Below are positions 54,392 to 64,000 of a stretch of DNA of 64,000 nucleotides, in pieces (positions within the stretch are counted from its first letter, which is position 1; the number at the start of each line of letters is the position of its first letter). A model generated the notes under the pieces. It did not search any database, was not told where the DNA came from, and saw only the letters and a program-made list of their open reading frames with translations. This DNA comes from a virus. Where the stretch lies: IMG/VR virus record IMGVR_UViG_3300050123_000043, positions 1-64,000 of that record. The stretch is one strand, 5' to 3'. The translations under genes and the position numbers were made by a program.

Positions 54392-56362
54392 ATGAAAGTA
54401 AGAATTGCGGGGATTCCTAAAATTGTAAATGCTACAAAAAAAGTTAGAATAACAAAGGTTCCCAAAGCTAAAACAGGGAATTGGATAAAAGGCGCGGTTA
54501 ACCCCGCCCACCGTGGATATTGCACACCTATGACTAAGGCGACTTGCACTCCCGCAAGAAAAGCATTTGCTAAAAGAGCTAAAGCGCACAAACTTCAATC
54601 AGGTGGTGATACTCCTATTACACACGGTCTTCCAGAAGATCAGCATCATTTAGCTAATATCGAAGCTGAAGGTGGGGAAGTTTATCAGAATCAGCAAGGT
54701 GGATTTAGGAAGATAGCAGATAGTGCTCCAGATCATGAACAAGGGGGTGTAATGATTCCTGATGCTGAACGTGTTTTAGAAGATACAAGTACTTCAAGGA
54801 AAGATAAATATTCTAAGAAATTAAAAATGTCTCCGACTGAGGTTGACACAATTTTTGGATTTAAACCAAAGAGACCGTTATCTCATGCTGAAGCTTTTGA
54901 TTCTGTAAATGAACATTACGATAAAGAAGTTGATAAATATAATGGTAAATTAAAAAACACCAATGATGAAGAAACTTTGGATAAACTTAGTGCAAACACG
55001 GTAAGATTGAATATGCTCAATAGAGATATTGTTCCTGGAAAACAGGATGTGTTTAATACTCTATTTGAACATCAAGAAGCTATAAAAGCAGTTCATCAAA
55101 TTCCAGATGATGGTAAACAAAAATATGGTGGGTTTAAACCAAGAATCAAAGTTCAAACAGGCGGTGACGCAACCGATAATCCTGATCTTGGGCTTTATAG
55201 AGGTCCTAAGAATCCTGCTAATAGATTTACTCCGACCGGAAAAACTTCTGAAGCGAAGTTAACTGATAAGCAAATTGTAGATTCCTACAAAGCAGCCGGT
55301 GTTGATTTTGGTACTGCAAGAGGATCAGATTTACAGGACAAGATATATAATTATCTTATAGAAAATCAGCCCGAAGTTCTCAAGGCATCCCTGAAGGAAT
55401 ACGGTGCAAACAAAAAAGCTTTACAGGCCGGTAAGGGTAAGATTAAGGCTTTTAGTGATCCTGATAATGCTACAAAAGAAGATTTAAAAGCTGCATTACC
55501 GTATCTTAAGGATTCTATGCTTGGGGCCAGAATTCCTATACCTACTACAGAATCATCTCAAACTCCGGGTCCGGGTGGTAACGCTGCTCCTCCGGCAGCG
55601 GATCGTCCGTTTGTTCCAAAAACAGGAACTCCTGATGCTACTGGGAACCCTCAATCTGTTAAAGAACCTGAAAATAAGTTCCATGAAGGAACTCATTGGT
55701 ATGATATTGCTCCGGCTGCTGCTGAACTTGCAGATTCGCTTAGAAGGGACCCTGAGCTTTTTAACCCAGTTCAGTATCATCAATTAAAGTATAAGCTACT
55801 GAATCCATCTGCTGCTCTGTACGCTAACCAGGCTGACTATGAGGCGGGTTTACATTCCCTAGAGGGTCAAAACCTTGGTTCGGGGGTAAATGCCGCTAAT
55901 GTGTCTAATTTGACCGCACAGAAGTATAAGGCAAATAACCAAGTTTTAGGACAGTATGAAAATCAGAATACAGAGATCCAAAATAAGGAAACTGAGTACA
56001 ATACCCAGGTAAGAGACAAGCAATCAATGTCCGATGCCGCAACAAGGGCTAATTTTTACAGTAATGTATTGAAATCCAGAGATAATCAGAGAATACAGAA
56101 GCTTCAGGCTATCCAAGATCTTAGCCGTGTACAGCAATTAAAGGCTCGTCAGAACACTAGTGGGAATTTAGTATCCAAGTTAAGCCCTGCTTTCGATCAG
56201 AGCGGTGAATACAATGGTTATCAATACGTTCCAGTAATTGACCCTGAGACAGGGGAAACCCAATCATACATGAAGAAACCAGGTAAGTCCAAAACTACGA
56301 CTACGACTAGTTATAAGATTGGAAACCGTAATATAAGAAGCGCAACTACAGATTCTCAGTAA
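54392..56362 (+). CDS. Internal virion (cargo-like) protein, 656 residues
   Basis: Basic N-terminus (KVRIAGIPKIVNATKKVRITKVPKAKTGNW) and the block HHLANIEAEGGEVYQNQQGGFRKIADSAPDHEQGGVMIPDAERVLEDTSTSRKDKYSKKL, which I recognise as typical of crAss-like cargo proteins. The C-terminal third is helical with strong basic content (TRANFYSNVLKSRDNQRIQKLQAIQDLSR) and shows more GC-rich codon use than the N-terminal part. Expected to be packaged in the capsid and ejected. Confidence 0.68.
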   Translation: MKVRIAGIPKIVNATKKVRITKVPKAKTGNWIKGAVNPAHRGYCTPMTKATCTPARKAFAKRAKAHKLQSGGDTPITHGLPEDQHHLANIEAEGGEVYQNQQGGFRKIADSAPDHEQGGVMIPDAERVLEDTSTSRKDKYSKKLKMSPTEVDTIFGFKPKRPLSHAEAFDSVNEHYDKEVDKYNGKLKNTNDEETLDKLSANTVRLNMLNRDIVPGKQDVFNTLFEHQEAIKAVHQIPDDGKQKYGGFKPRIKVQTGGDATDNPDLGLYRGPKNPANRFTPTGKTSEAKLTDKQIVDSYKAAGVDFGTARGSDLQDKIYNYLIENQPEVLKASLKEYGANKKALQAGKGKIKAFSDPDNATKEDLKAALPYLKDSMLGARIPIPTTESSQTPGPGGNAAPPAADRPFVPKTGTPDATGNPQSVKEPENKFHEGTHWYDIAPAAAELADSLRRDPELFNPVQYHQLKYKLLNPSAALYANQADYEAGLHSLEGQNLGSGVNAANVSNLTAQKYKANNQVLGQYENQNTEIQNKETEYNTQVRDKQSMSDAATRANFYSNVLKSRDNQRIQKLQAIQDLSRVQQLKARQNTSGNLVSKLSPAFDQSGEYNGYQYVPVIDPETGETQSYMKKPGKSKTTTTTSYKIGNRNIRSATTDSQ

Positions 56363-56363
56363 T

Positions 56364-56448
56364 TTATAACAAAATTTTGTTATAAATTTCGGATTTACAG
56401 GAAATTATAATAAATTTGTGTGATAAATCTCACAGAATTTTGTTATAA
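56364..56448 (+). promoter_or_regulatory. Three 22-bp operator copies upstream of the GIY-YIG gene
   Basis: A perfect copy at 56364-56385 (two bases after the previous gene's stop), then degenerate copies at 56405-56426 and 56427-56448 directly abutting each other. The gene's ATG is at 56450, so the last copy covers the translation or transcription start. Confidence 0.75.
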
Positions 56449-56449
56449 A

Positions 56450-57175
56450 ATGATAGGTATTTATAAAATAACGTCTCCGAGTGGAAAAGTCTATATTGGA
56501 CAGAGTTGGACTATTGAACTTAGGTTGTCTAAATATAAGCAGACTAAATGGGACAAACAACGGAAATTATACTGTTCTTTTAAAAAATATGGTCTTGAAA
56601 ATCATAAATTTGAAGTTGTTCATGAATTACCGGTAGATGTGGAACAAGAAGTGCTTGATAGGTATGAGCAATTGTATATGGATCTTTATAGGGATTGTGG
56701 AATCGAATTATTGAATTTGAGGGAGGGTGGAAGTAGAGGAAAACTTAGTGAAGAAAGTAAAAAATTAATGTCTGATTCTCGAAAGGGTACAAATTTAGGA
56801 CATACTTTTAATAATGGCAGAAAGCATTCTTATGAAACTAAACAAAAACATAGTGAAATTTCCAAAATAATTAATTCTACTATTGAATATAAGGAAAACA
56901 TGAGAAAGTCTATTATAAATAGCGAAGCTCATAAAAAATATAGAGAACGATTAAAAGAAGAAGGAAGATTAGGAATACATAAAACATACGATAGGAATGG
57001 ATATACTAAACCTGTTTTACAATTTAGTAAAAATGGAAATTTTATAAAAGAATGGACTTCTGCATCTGAATTTCAAAAACATAATAATATTATAGGAAAA
57101 GGTAATATAGGAAGTTGTTGTAAAGGAAAATTGAAAACAGCTTATGGTTTTACCTGGAAATTTAAAAATAATTAA
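56450..57175 (+). CDS. GIY-YIG endonuclease (homing-type)
   Basis: Start at ATG 56450; the longer frame lies inside operator DNA. 241 residues: MIGIYKITSPSGKVYIGQS is a textbook GIY-YIG start (GIY...YIG), with catalytic Arg in IELRLSKYKQ and Glu in DRYEQLYMD. The C-terminal part has NUMOD3-like repeats (GHTFNNGRKHSYETKQKHSEI) and a NUMOD1-like PVLQFSKNGNFIKEWTSASEF...GKGNIGSCCKGKLKTAYGFTWKF. A free-standing homing endonuclease inserted between two cargo genes, 2 bases from the next. Confidence 0.9.
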   Translation: MIGIYKITSPSGKVYIGQSWTIELRLSKYKQTKWDKQRKLYCSFKKYGLENHKFEVVHELPVDVEQEVLDRYEQLYMDLYRDCGIELLNLREGGSRGKLSEESKKLMSDSRKGTNLGHTFNNGRKHSYETKQKHSEISKIINSTIEYKENMRKSIINSEAHKKYRERLKEEGRLGIHKTYDRNGYTKPVLQFSKNGNFIKEWTSASEFQKHNNIIGKGNIGSCCKGKLKTAYGFTWKFKNN

Positions 57176-57177
57176 TA

Positions 57178-59877
57178 ATGGCTATTTCAAGTGCGAGTAC
57201 GAGACAATTTATTGCCGCTGATCCGGTTATGGAAACCGACTTACAATTATTGGCCAAGGTCAATACTTACCAGCAAGATAAATTCGACCAGGGTGAAAAA
57301 TCACTTCAGGATGAGGTGAATAATTGGAGTATGCTTGGGAACGTAGCAAAAGATCAGGATAAGCAATATATAAATCAGAAATTGAATTCTGTTGTTGGTA
57401 AAATAAGGAATATGGGAGGGGTAAACCTTGCAGATCCTAACAATGTCAATACTCTAAAAAGCCTGGGATATAATATGTATGGTGATGACAATGTTATGAA
57501 GCCGGTTATAACAAGTAGAGCAAGACAACAACTTATTCAAAATATACAGACAAACACAACGGGTAAAAATGCTAAGGATTACGATTCCGTTTATGGTGAA
57601 TATTTATTGCATCAATATGATGACTGGTTAAATGATGGTAAGCAGGGAACTGGTTTTAATGGACCCACTTCTCTTCCTCAAGGTTCTTTTGATGGTTATA
57701 CTAAAAAAATAAATGATTATGTTTCTAAATTGAAACCTGATGCGAATGATGCTCCTTTAGATAGTAAGGATGCAGATTTAAATTATTATCAAGTTGGAGA
57801 TAAATTTATAAAGAAAGAACGTATTAATGCAGCTATTGACGCTAATACAAGTTCTCAAGATAGAGATATTCTTTCAGCACATGCTTGGAAAAGTACACTA
57901 GGTAGATCTGATGCTGATCTTATTCATTTACAAGCTAGTGATTATGATAGTAAGATAAAAGACATGCAGGATAATGTAAACACTCTTCAATATGACAAGT
58001 CTTTAACAGGAGATTTTAAGCAGAAACAATTATTTGGATCTCAAATAGAACAATATAACAACGCTATAAAGGCCACTAATGATAAAAAAGCAGGTCTTTT
58101 ATCCCAGGGTCCTAACCTAGATAAAGATAGTAGACAACAACTTGCTGATAATTTATTTTATAATTCTTTTAAGGATCAATTTTCTGCTTCAGCCGCTTAT
58201 GATCAGAAAAAAGTTGAACTAAAATCAAATACTGCTAAGATTGAAAATCTAAGGATTGCTAAGGAAGACTTTTGGCATGGTAAGAATTATGATCTTCAAA
58301 TAAAGAAAGATAAGGACGAATTAGCTATAAAACAAGGTGATTTAGATATAAAAAAGAGAGCAGAAGATTTTAAGGAAGACACAGCATTTATGAAATATTA
58401 TGGAATATCTAATGGTTCATATGGTCCTCTTAATGGTCCTGCTCAAAAAGCACCCCTTAGTCTTGTTACTGATTTAGGAAAAGAAGGTACTGTTAAATTA
58501 GACAATAATACAATTACTCAGGCAGATGCAAATTATACTTCTGCATCTAAGAATTTTTATGAACAAGGGTATAATTATTTAATGGGTAAAGATCCTACTA
58601 TCTATGGAAATTATTTAACTCAGGATGCTGATGGGAACTGGGTTCCTAAAGATGACAAATCTGCTAATATTGTTAATAAAGGGTTACAATCTTTTATTCA
58701 AATGTATGGTAATATTGCAAACATGTCAATAAAAGAAAGAGCCGGTTTAAAATTTGATGATGATAGTCAGCAACTTTTTCAAAAATCAAAAGATTTAGAA
58801 GAAGCAGGTCTTTATAAAGGCCAGATTAAAGATATTACAGCAGATGTGTTTAGACAAGCTGGTAAAGATGATCCGAATACTAAAAATATAAATATATCCT
58901 TTGGTAAAGGAAGTAAATTTGGTGATCATGTTACTTTAAGTTATTCTAAATTAAAAGAGATGATTGATAAAAAAGATCCTCTTTTAGATGAATGGAGAAA
59001 GAATGCTAATGTTGATATACCTTCTTTCCCTGGTGGATCAATGACTCCGGGATCTTTTAATGCACCTACACAATATAACGGTGTAGCGACTGCTATTAAT
59101 ACAGTAAGTGATTATTATGCTGATCCTGCTATTGATAAGGCATGGACTGACGTAAGTAAAAGAGTTAACCCATATGGAAGAGTAGTTTCTTTACCGCACT
59201 TAAAGAATGGAAAACTTCCTGATGAACAACAAAAGATTTTATCAGACGCTATTACAGATACTAGAATTAAAGCAGATGTAACTATTGATGATGTTGATAT
59301 AGCTAAGGCATGGGCAGTATATGATCCTAAAACATTAGAAGCTAAATATATGGCCCAGGTAAGATATAAGAAAGCGTCTAAAGGAAAAGATACTAAACTA
59401 GATAAGGGAGATAAATATACTATAGTAGATCTTACAAAGGATGTAAACTCACAATATGAAAATGGAGGAGGGTGGATTAGTAATCTTTATTCTCCTGATA
59501 ATGCTGCTGTTGTTTATGGGCTTGCTTTGCAAAATCAAGGCAAAACACCATTTGATCCTAAGACAAATTATGAAGGAGCACTTCAGACACATGGAGAACT
59601 TACTCATAAATATCAAATAGTAGCGGTTAAAGATCCAAAAACAAAGGGAACGACCGGATATAAAGTGTTCGTAGCAATTCCTCTTGGTAAAGATGATTCA
59701 GGAAATCCTAAATTTCAAACTATACCTGTTCCTAATTTCCATAGTGATCCTTCTGGTGCAACAACAACTTTCCCTGCTAGTTTTGATGGTGTAAGAGTGT
59801 ATATGGAAGGTGCATTTCAAGATACAGCGTCAACCAAAGACTTTTATCAAAGAATGGGAATTCCTTGGAATGAATAA
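57178..59877 (+). CDS. Large internal virion protein, 899 residues
   Basis: A Gln/Asn/Lys-rich, mostly helical protein (AISSASTRQFIAADPVMETDLQLLAKVNTYQQDKFDQGEKSLQDEVNNWSML). Coiled-coil segments occur around residues 330-400. The C-terminal part is more compact (HKYQIVAVKDPKTKGTTGYKVFVAIPLGKDDSGNPKFQTIPVPNFHSDPSG). The order GIY-YIG insertion, this gene, then a giant protein fits the cargo region of crAss-like phages. Confidence 0.65.
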   Translation: MAISSASTRQFIAADPVMETDLQLLAKVNTYQQDKFDQGEKSLQDEVNNWSMLGNVAKDQDKQYINQKLNSVVGKIRNMGGVNLADPNNVNTLKSLGYNMYGDDNVMKPVITSRARQQLIQNIQTNTTGKNAKDYDSVYGEYLLHQYDDWLNDGKQGTGFNGPTSLPQGSFDGYTKKINDYVSKLKPDANDAPLDSKDADLNYYQVGDKFIKKERINAAIDANTSSQDRDILSAHAWKSTLGRSDADLIHLQASDYDSKIKDMQDNVNTLQYDKSLTGDFKQKQLFGSQIEQYNNAIKATNDKKAGLLSQGPNLDKDSRQQLADNLFYNSFKDQFSASAAYDQKKVELKSNTAKIENLRIAKEDFWHGKNYDLQIKKDKDELAIKQGDLDIKKRAEDFKEDTAFMKYYGISNGSYGPLNGPAQKAPLSLVTDLGKEGTVKLDNNTITQADANYTSASKNFYEQGYNYLMGKDPTIYGNYLTQDADGNWVPKDDKSANIVNKGLQSFIQMYGNIANMSIKERAGLKFDDDSQQLFQKSKDLEEAGLYKGQIKDITADVFRQAGKDDPNTKNINISFGKGSKFGDHVTLSYSKLKEMIDKKDPLLDEWRKNANVDIPSFPGGSMTPGSFNAPTQYNGVATAINTVSDYYADPAIDKAWTDVSKRVNPYGRVVSLPHLKNGKLPDEQQKILSDAITDTRIKADVTIDDVDIAKAWAVYDPKTLEAKYMAQVRYKKASKGKDTKLDKGDKYTIVDLTKDVNSQYENGGGWISNLYSPDNAAVVYGLALQNQGKTPFDPKTNYEGALQTHGELTHKYQIVAVKDPKTKGTTGYKVFVAIPLGKDDSGNPKFQTIPVPNFHSDPSGATTTFPASFDGVRVYMEGAFQDTASTKDFYQRMGIPWNE

Positions 59878-59887
59878 AAATTATTAA

Positions 59888-62800
59888 ATGCCTGATTTCA
59901 ATAAATATGCGGCAGACGTTCCGAACGTAAGACCGGAACAAGTTATCGGATTGTCACAAATCGTACAACCTAAATACGATTATGTAAATACATTTCCTCC
60001 AACTGCCGATCTTAATAGCGGTGCTTCTCCAGAAGCCGCACAACAGAATACAAAAGGATTTTGGGAAAAGGATTCAAAAAAATTGAATCAACTGTTTGGA
60101 GGTGTTCCAACCTCCCCTGGTGCGGTTACGCCATATAATGAAGCAAAGAGATATAATAGTGATACACTTGGTTTTTTACCTGATCGTGATAATGAAGATT
60201 TATATGCTGAGAAGCAGGGATTCTTTAATAGTGTTGGTTCTGGTCTTGGAAGACTAGTGGGGCTTACAGTTACCAAAACGGGAACTGGCTTAGGTTATCT
60301 TGCTGGTCTTGTAGGTGTTGGAAATGATTCTGAAAAATATGGCAGTGGGTTTGGAGCATGGATTGCAGGAGCCGGGGATAATGGTATTTCAAAATGGTTT
60401 CAAAGTATTGAAGATGATAAGATAAAAACTGATTGGTTGCCAATTTATCAAAAAGCTTCTGAAAAAGATCATGGTCTTTTTCGTTCTCTGGGAGATTTAG
60501 ATACTTGGACAGATAAACTTGTTGATGGGGCAGCATTTATGGTGGGTGCATTTGTTCCAGGTATGGCAATTTCTAAATTGAAACTGGGAGCTAATGTTAT
60601 TGAAGGATTAAGTGCTCTACAAGGCATAGGACGTACTGAAGAAGCTGCTGCTTTAGCCACAGAAGGTGTAAGTGGTACTGTTGCATCTAAGGCTCTGGAA
60701 ACCGAAGGACTTGGTGCTACTATTGAGACTCCAGAAACTGCTGGAACCATTCGTCCGGAAAAGGGTGCCACATTCAAGATGAATGGTGGTGTTCCGACTG
60801 GTGCCGATGCTCTTCAACATATTCCAAGAGCCTTAAAATGGATTAATAATGCAAAACTTGCTCGTAGTATAGATGTTGGAGCAACTAGTATTATAAATAC
60901 AGCGTCTCAAGCAATGTATTCAGCAAATGATTCTAAGAATAATGCTTATCAGTCTCTTATAAATCAAAAAGATCAAAACGGAAATAATAAATATTCCGTT
61001 GAACAAGCAAATCAAATCTCTGCAAAGGTTGCAAGGGATAATTATTTAATGAATCTTGGTGCTTTGTCTTTGATGAATTTATGGGAAGCTAATTTTATGT
61101 TTAAAAAACCAAATCTTTCTAATACATTTGGTAAACAAGAATTTGGTATTAATGGACTTTTTGGAGATGCTACTCTTGCAAAACAGACTTTTGGTGAAAG
61201 AGCGTATAGTGTGATAAAAGGGCCAGCCAAAGGCGTTCTTACTACTGGTGTTTGGCTTGGTAACATGCAACTTGCAATTGACAGACTTAATAATAATCCA
61301 GATAATTTTAATTTAGATTTTGGTGATAAATTGAAAGCAGTTGGTAGACAATATGTAACACAATTGGGGAATGCTATTGTTGGAGATGATCCCGAAGCAG
61401 CTAAATCTATAGGTATTGGTGGTCTTCTTGGGGGAATTGCTGGTAAACTTTTGGGTCATAATGAAAATAAAGAAGTTAAAAAAAACCTTTCAGAACTAAA
61501 TAAACAAGTTAGTGCTTTTAGAGAAATTGGAAACATATATAAGACAGACGATGCTGGTAAATTAATTCTTGAAGACGGAAACCCTGCTTTAGATCAGGAT
61601 AAGGTAAAGTCATGGGTTGCCTCTTTTAATAAGATTTTAAGCTTAAACCAGGTTGGAAAAAGTTTTGAAAAGCGCGGAGTTAATGAAATGGCTAAATTAT
61701 ACGGAGATGAAGTTTTTTCAAGATTTGCGAAAGCTCATTTTGATTCTGGTATGGGGGATCTTCTTTATCAGAAATTAAGAGATGTATCTGGTATAAGCAA
61801 GGAAGATTTAGCTTTACTTGGTTTTGATCCGGACAGCAAAAATAAAGAAACAACTGAACTTCTAAATAATTATACAAAGAAAGCTCAAAATTTAGAAGAA
61901 TTATATAATAATATTCATGGAAATTATGTATCTACGGATATACCTAATACAAAAGCAGGACAAAAAAAGCAGTTTGATATAACTGATAAAATGTTTTATC
62001 TTTCTGCTCGTAGTCAAACTCTTTCTGAAATTATTAAAAATTCAAAGGATACCTATGAACGTGTAAAAGCGAATGCTGATACTTTTAATCAGTCATTTAA
62101 TTCATTGACCGATGGAGTTGTTGATCAATATAATGAACTCTTCGAGAACACTTACTCTGCTGGTAAACAACCGCCTATTCATCCCGATTTATATGAAGCT
62201 GAAGCAGATTATACTAAAATAAATCAAACAAGGGATGAATCAAAAGATAAACTTGATGATTTTGTTAAAAATAATAAGGAGGTTTTAGAAAAGCTTAAAA
62301 AAGATTCTCGTGGTCGTTATATGTACGAGATTGCAAATAAGAATCTTTTACCTTCTGCTAAAGAAATGGAACGTCAGCAGATTGTTCAGGCTGAAACAAC
62401 TCTTGCCAGAAATGCTACTATGAATGTTCTTAGTAGACTTGCTGATCCTAAATTTGGAGTTAAATATTATGATCAGGTTTATTCTAAGGAACTCGAACGT
62501 CATGCTCAGGAATCAGGAACATATGATGACATAACTAAAGAGGATGACGTTGCTACAAAACAAACAAAGGAATTTTATGCTGATCCCAAAAAGGATTTGA
62601 CTAAATTAAGTTCTACGGTTACTCCCGAAGAAGTAAATGATGCATATGCTCAAGCGGTTGATGAAAATAAAATTGATAATAAAGAACAAATAGCAGACTA
62701 TATCGCAGAAAAGATTTCAAAAGGACAGAAGCTTACTGATCAGGAAGAAGTTATTCGTAAATCATTAGGTCAAGAGGTTGAAGACAACCTTCAAAAAAGA

Positions 62801-64000
62801 GCTAAAAAATCTGATTTAAATGAGTTGGGTAGCCAAATGGATGACTTGATTAGACAGCGTGATGCTTTGGAAGGTAAAGAAGATCGCAGTGCTGATGAAG
62901 AAACAGATCTTGAAAATTTAAATAATCAAATTGAGGCATTACAGGATCAACGGGATGCTAAGTTTGATGAAATGGATGTTCAGGATAAAGTTGCAAGTAG
63001 TCCGAATATAAAACCGGAAGATCGTGAAAAATATAACGATGTTCTGAATAAAATAAATCGTGAAAAGAAAAGAGTCGTAAAATTTGATGATCGTTATCAG
63101 GTGGATGGTCAGGACTATAGAAAGGTTACCGATCTTATTGGGGATACTATTTCTGATGAACAACGTCAGGACCCCAGAACCCAGGCCGCTGTAAGTATAG
63201 GTAATACTATTGATAGTGTTACAAAGGCATATTTTGCCAATGGTTTAACCCAGGAATTTAAAGATTCTGTTTCTGATAAAATGACTCCAGAGACATTTAC
63301 TGGTATAGTTAAATCACTGGATAAACTTAAAGCCGATCTTGAAAGAAAAGGAATCAACATTGTATCAAGTAACGTTTTTGTTACCGATCCTACTTTAAAG
63401 GTTGCTGGTGAAATTGATTTACTTGGTGTTGACAAAAACGGTAATTTCAAGATATATGAAATCCAGGCCAGAAGAGGGGACGTTTACAGACAATATGGTA
63501 AGAGGGGATTGGGGGTAAAACTTCGTGATATTGATGGAAAGAGGCTTAGTATGTACCGCAATATGTTTGCTAATCAGTACGGGTCTATCCCTGATGAGAT
63601 TGCGGTTAAATTTCCATTCGAAGTAAAATATGACAAGACAAACCCTAACGGGTTTATCGAAAATGCCAAGATCAGAGAAGAGATTCGTTTTAATCCTCTT
63701 AAGAATGTTGAGATTAAAATGAAAAACGCGGAACCTTTGAGAATTGGTTCTAAATACAGCAGTGTAGACATGAACCGGATCTTTCTGGATACATTCTTAC
63801 CTACAAAGGAAAGCGGTGATAAACTTAAGTTCCTTTTTAGAAACATATCATTAAAAGAGTTGACAAACGGAATGAAGTTGACTGTAAGAGAAGCCCTGCC
63901 CGAATTTAAAGCAAAATATGAGCTTCAGCGTAAGGCCCTGGCAAAAGAACCCGTTGACTTTAACATTAGAAAATTCAGAGATTACAAAAACAAAGACGAA
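59888..64000 (+). CDS. Giant internal virion protein, 3' end outside window
   Basis: Open from ATG 59888 (MPDFNKYAADVPNVRPEQVIG) to the window edge, at least 1371 residues. Hydrophobic/Gly-rich patches (LGRLVGLTVTKTGTGLGYLAGLVGVG; VDGAAFMVGAFVPGMAISKLKLG) in the first 250 residues suggest membrane penetration. Long helical, charged central region. Near residue 1160-1220 lies KVAGEIDLLGVDKNGNFKIYEIQARRGDV, resembling a PD-(D/E)XK nuclease core. Likely ejected with the DNA; crAss-like phages place huge virion RNA-polymerase-type cargo proteins here, but no DxDxD polymerase motif was seen in the visible part. Confidence 0.72.
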   Translation, partial: MPDFNKYAADVPNVRPEQVIGLSQIVQPKYDYVNTFPPTADLNSGASPEAAQQNTKGFWEKDSKKLNQLFGGVPTSPGAVTPYNEAKRYNSDTLGFLPDRDNEDLYAEKQGFFNSVGSGLGRLVGLTVTKTGTGLGYLAGLVGVGNDSEKYGSGFGAWIAGAGDNGISKWFQSIEDDKIKTDWLPIYQKASEKDHGLFRSLGDLDTWTDKLVDGAAFMVGAFVPGMAISKLKLGANVIEGLSALQGIGRTEEAAALATEGVSGTVASKALETEGLGATIETPETAGTIRPEKGATFKMNGGVPTGADALQHIPRALKWINNAKLARSIDVGATSIINTASQAMYSANDSKNNAYQSLINQKDQNGNNKYSVEQANQISAKVARDNYLMNLGALSLMNLWEANFMFKKPNLSNTFGKQEFGINGLFGDATLAKQTFGERAYSVIKGPAKGVLTTGVWLGNMQLAIDRLNNNPDNFNLDFGDKLKAVGRQYVTQLGNAIVGDDPEAAKSIGIGGLLGGIAGKLLGHNENKEVKKNLSELNKQVSAFREIGNIYKTDDAGKLILEDGNPALDQDKVKSWVASFNKILSLNQVGKSFEKRGVNEMAKLYGDEVFSRFAKAHFDSGMGDLLYQKLRDVSGISKEDLALLGFDPDSKNKETTELLNNYTKKAQNLEELYNNIHGNYVSTDIPNTKAGQKKQFDITDKMFYLSARSQTLSEIIKNSKDTYERVKANADTFNQSFNSLTDGVVDQYNELFENTYSAGKQPPIHPDLYEAEADYTKINQTRDESKDKLDDFVKNNKEVLEKLKKDSRGRYMYEIANKNLLPSAKEMERQQIVQAETTLARNATMNVLSRLADPKFGVKYYDQVYSKELERHAQESGTYDDITKEDDVATKQTKEFYADPKKDLTKLSSTVTPEEVNDAYAQAVDENKIDNKEQIADYIAEKISKGQKLTDQEEVIRKSLGQEVEDNLQKRAKKSDLNELGSQMDDLIRQRDALEGKEDRSADEETDLENLNNQIEALQDQRDAKFDEMDVQDKVASSPNIKPEDREKYNDVLNKINREKKRVVKFDDRYQVDGQDYRKVTDLIGDTISDEQRQDPRTQAAVSIGNTIDSVTKAYFANGLTQEFKDSVSDKMTPETFTGIVKSLDKLKADLERKGINIVSSNVFVTDPTLKVAGEIDLLGVDKNGNFKIYEIQARRGDVYRQYGKRGLGVKLRDIDGKRLSMYRNMFANQYGSIPDEIAVKFPFEVKYDKTNPNGFIENAKIREEIRFNPLKNVEIKMKNAEPLRIGSKYSSVDMNRIFLDTFLPTKESGDKLKFLFRNISLKELTNGMKLTVREALPEFKAKYELQRKALAKEPVDFNIRKFRDYKNKDE

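Noticed and set aside
56450-57175. GIY-YIG gene as part of a group I or II intron
   Set aside because: Both flanking genes are complete with their own starts and stops, and no intron core is visible; it is a free-standing gene.

Overview
The window reads as part of a large tailed dsDNA phage genome infecting a Bacteroidota host. Evidence: an uninterrupted virion module in the order terminase large subunit, portal, acidic scaffold-like protein, major capsid, ring/neck proteins, a 1689-residue tail protein and giant internal (cargo-like) proteins; promoters of the Bacteroidota type (TTTGG, then about 19 bases, then TAnnTTTG); and a secreted protein with a Bacteroidota-style linker domain. The virion gene order, two HU/IHF-like genes and the CxxC protein upstream of the terminase most resemble crAss-like podoviruses (Crassvirales or relatives). 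That placement is inference, not a database result. Layout: (1) 1-6.8 kb, leftward cluster of about 23 small, often overlapping genes (early or host-takeover type): a hexapeptide-repeat protein, an XRE repressor, a lipoprotein, small membrane proteins and one recognisable larger enzyme-like protein. (2) 6.84-8.39 kb, non-coding control region with an 18-bp iteron array and TTGGACA palindromes, a candidate origin or divergent regulatory switch. (3) 8.4-11.4 kb, rightward chain of small coupled genes, including a cupin-like protein. (4) 11.4-20.3 kb, a tRNA island with genes for nearly every amino acid (plus tRNA-Cys at 23.4 kb, all 20 are covered), punctuated by hairpins and by short promoter, micro-ORF and terminator units, and interleaved with a PD-(D/E)XK nuclease, a CPBP protease, a glycosylation cassette and an HNH nuclease. 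It also holds a circularly permuted tRNA-like gene and a tRNA with an 81-nt variable region. (5) 20.9-23.96 kb, small genes leading to the terminase. (6) 23.97-64 kb, virion module: packaging and head genes, fibre-like proteins with a duplicated TNF/C1q-like domain, a metallophosphoesterase cassette, ring and tail proteins, a lysozyme-like protein, an ATP-grasp enzyme, two homing-type nucleases and very large internal proteins, the last running off the right edge. A dispersed 22-bp palindrome (half-site TTATAACAAAA) occurs at many transcription-unit boundaries, often as abutting pairs, and looks like a phage-wide regulatory operator. No CRISPR array, rRNA, insertion sequence or integrase was seen.
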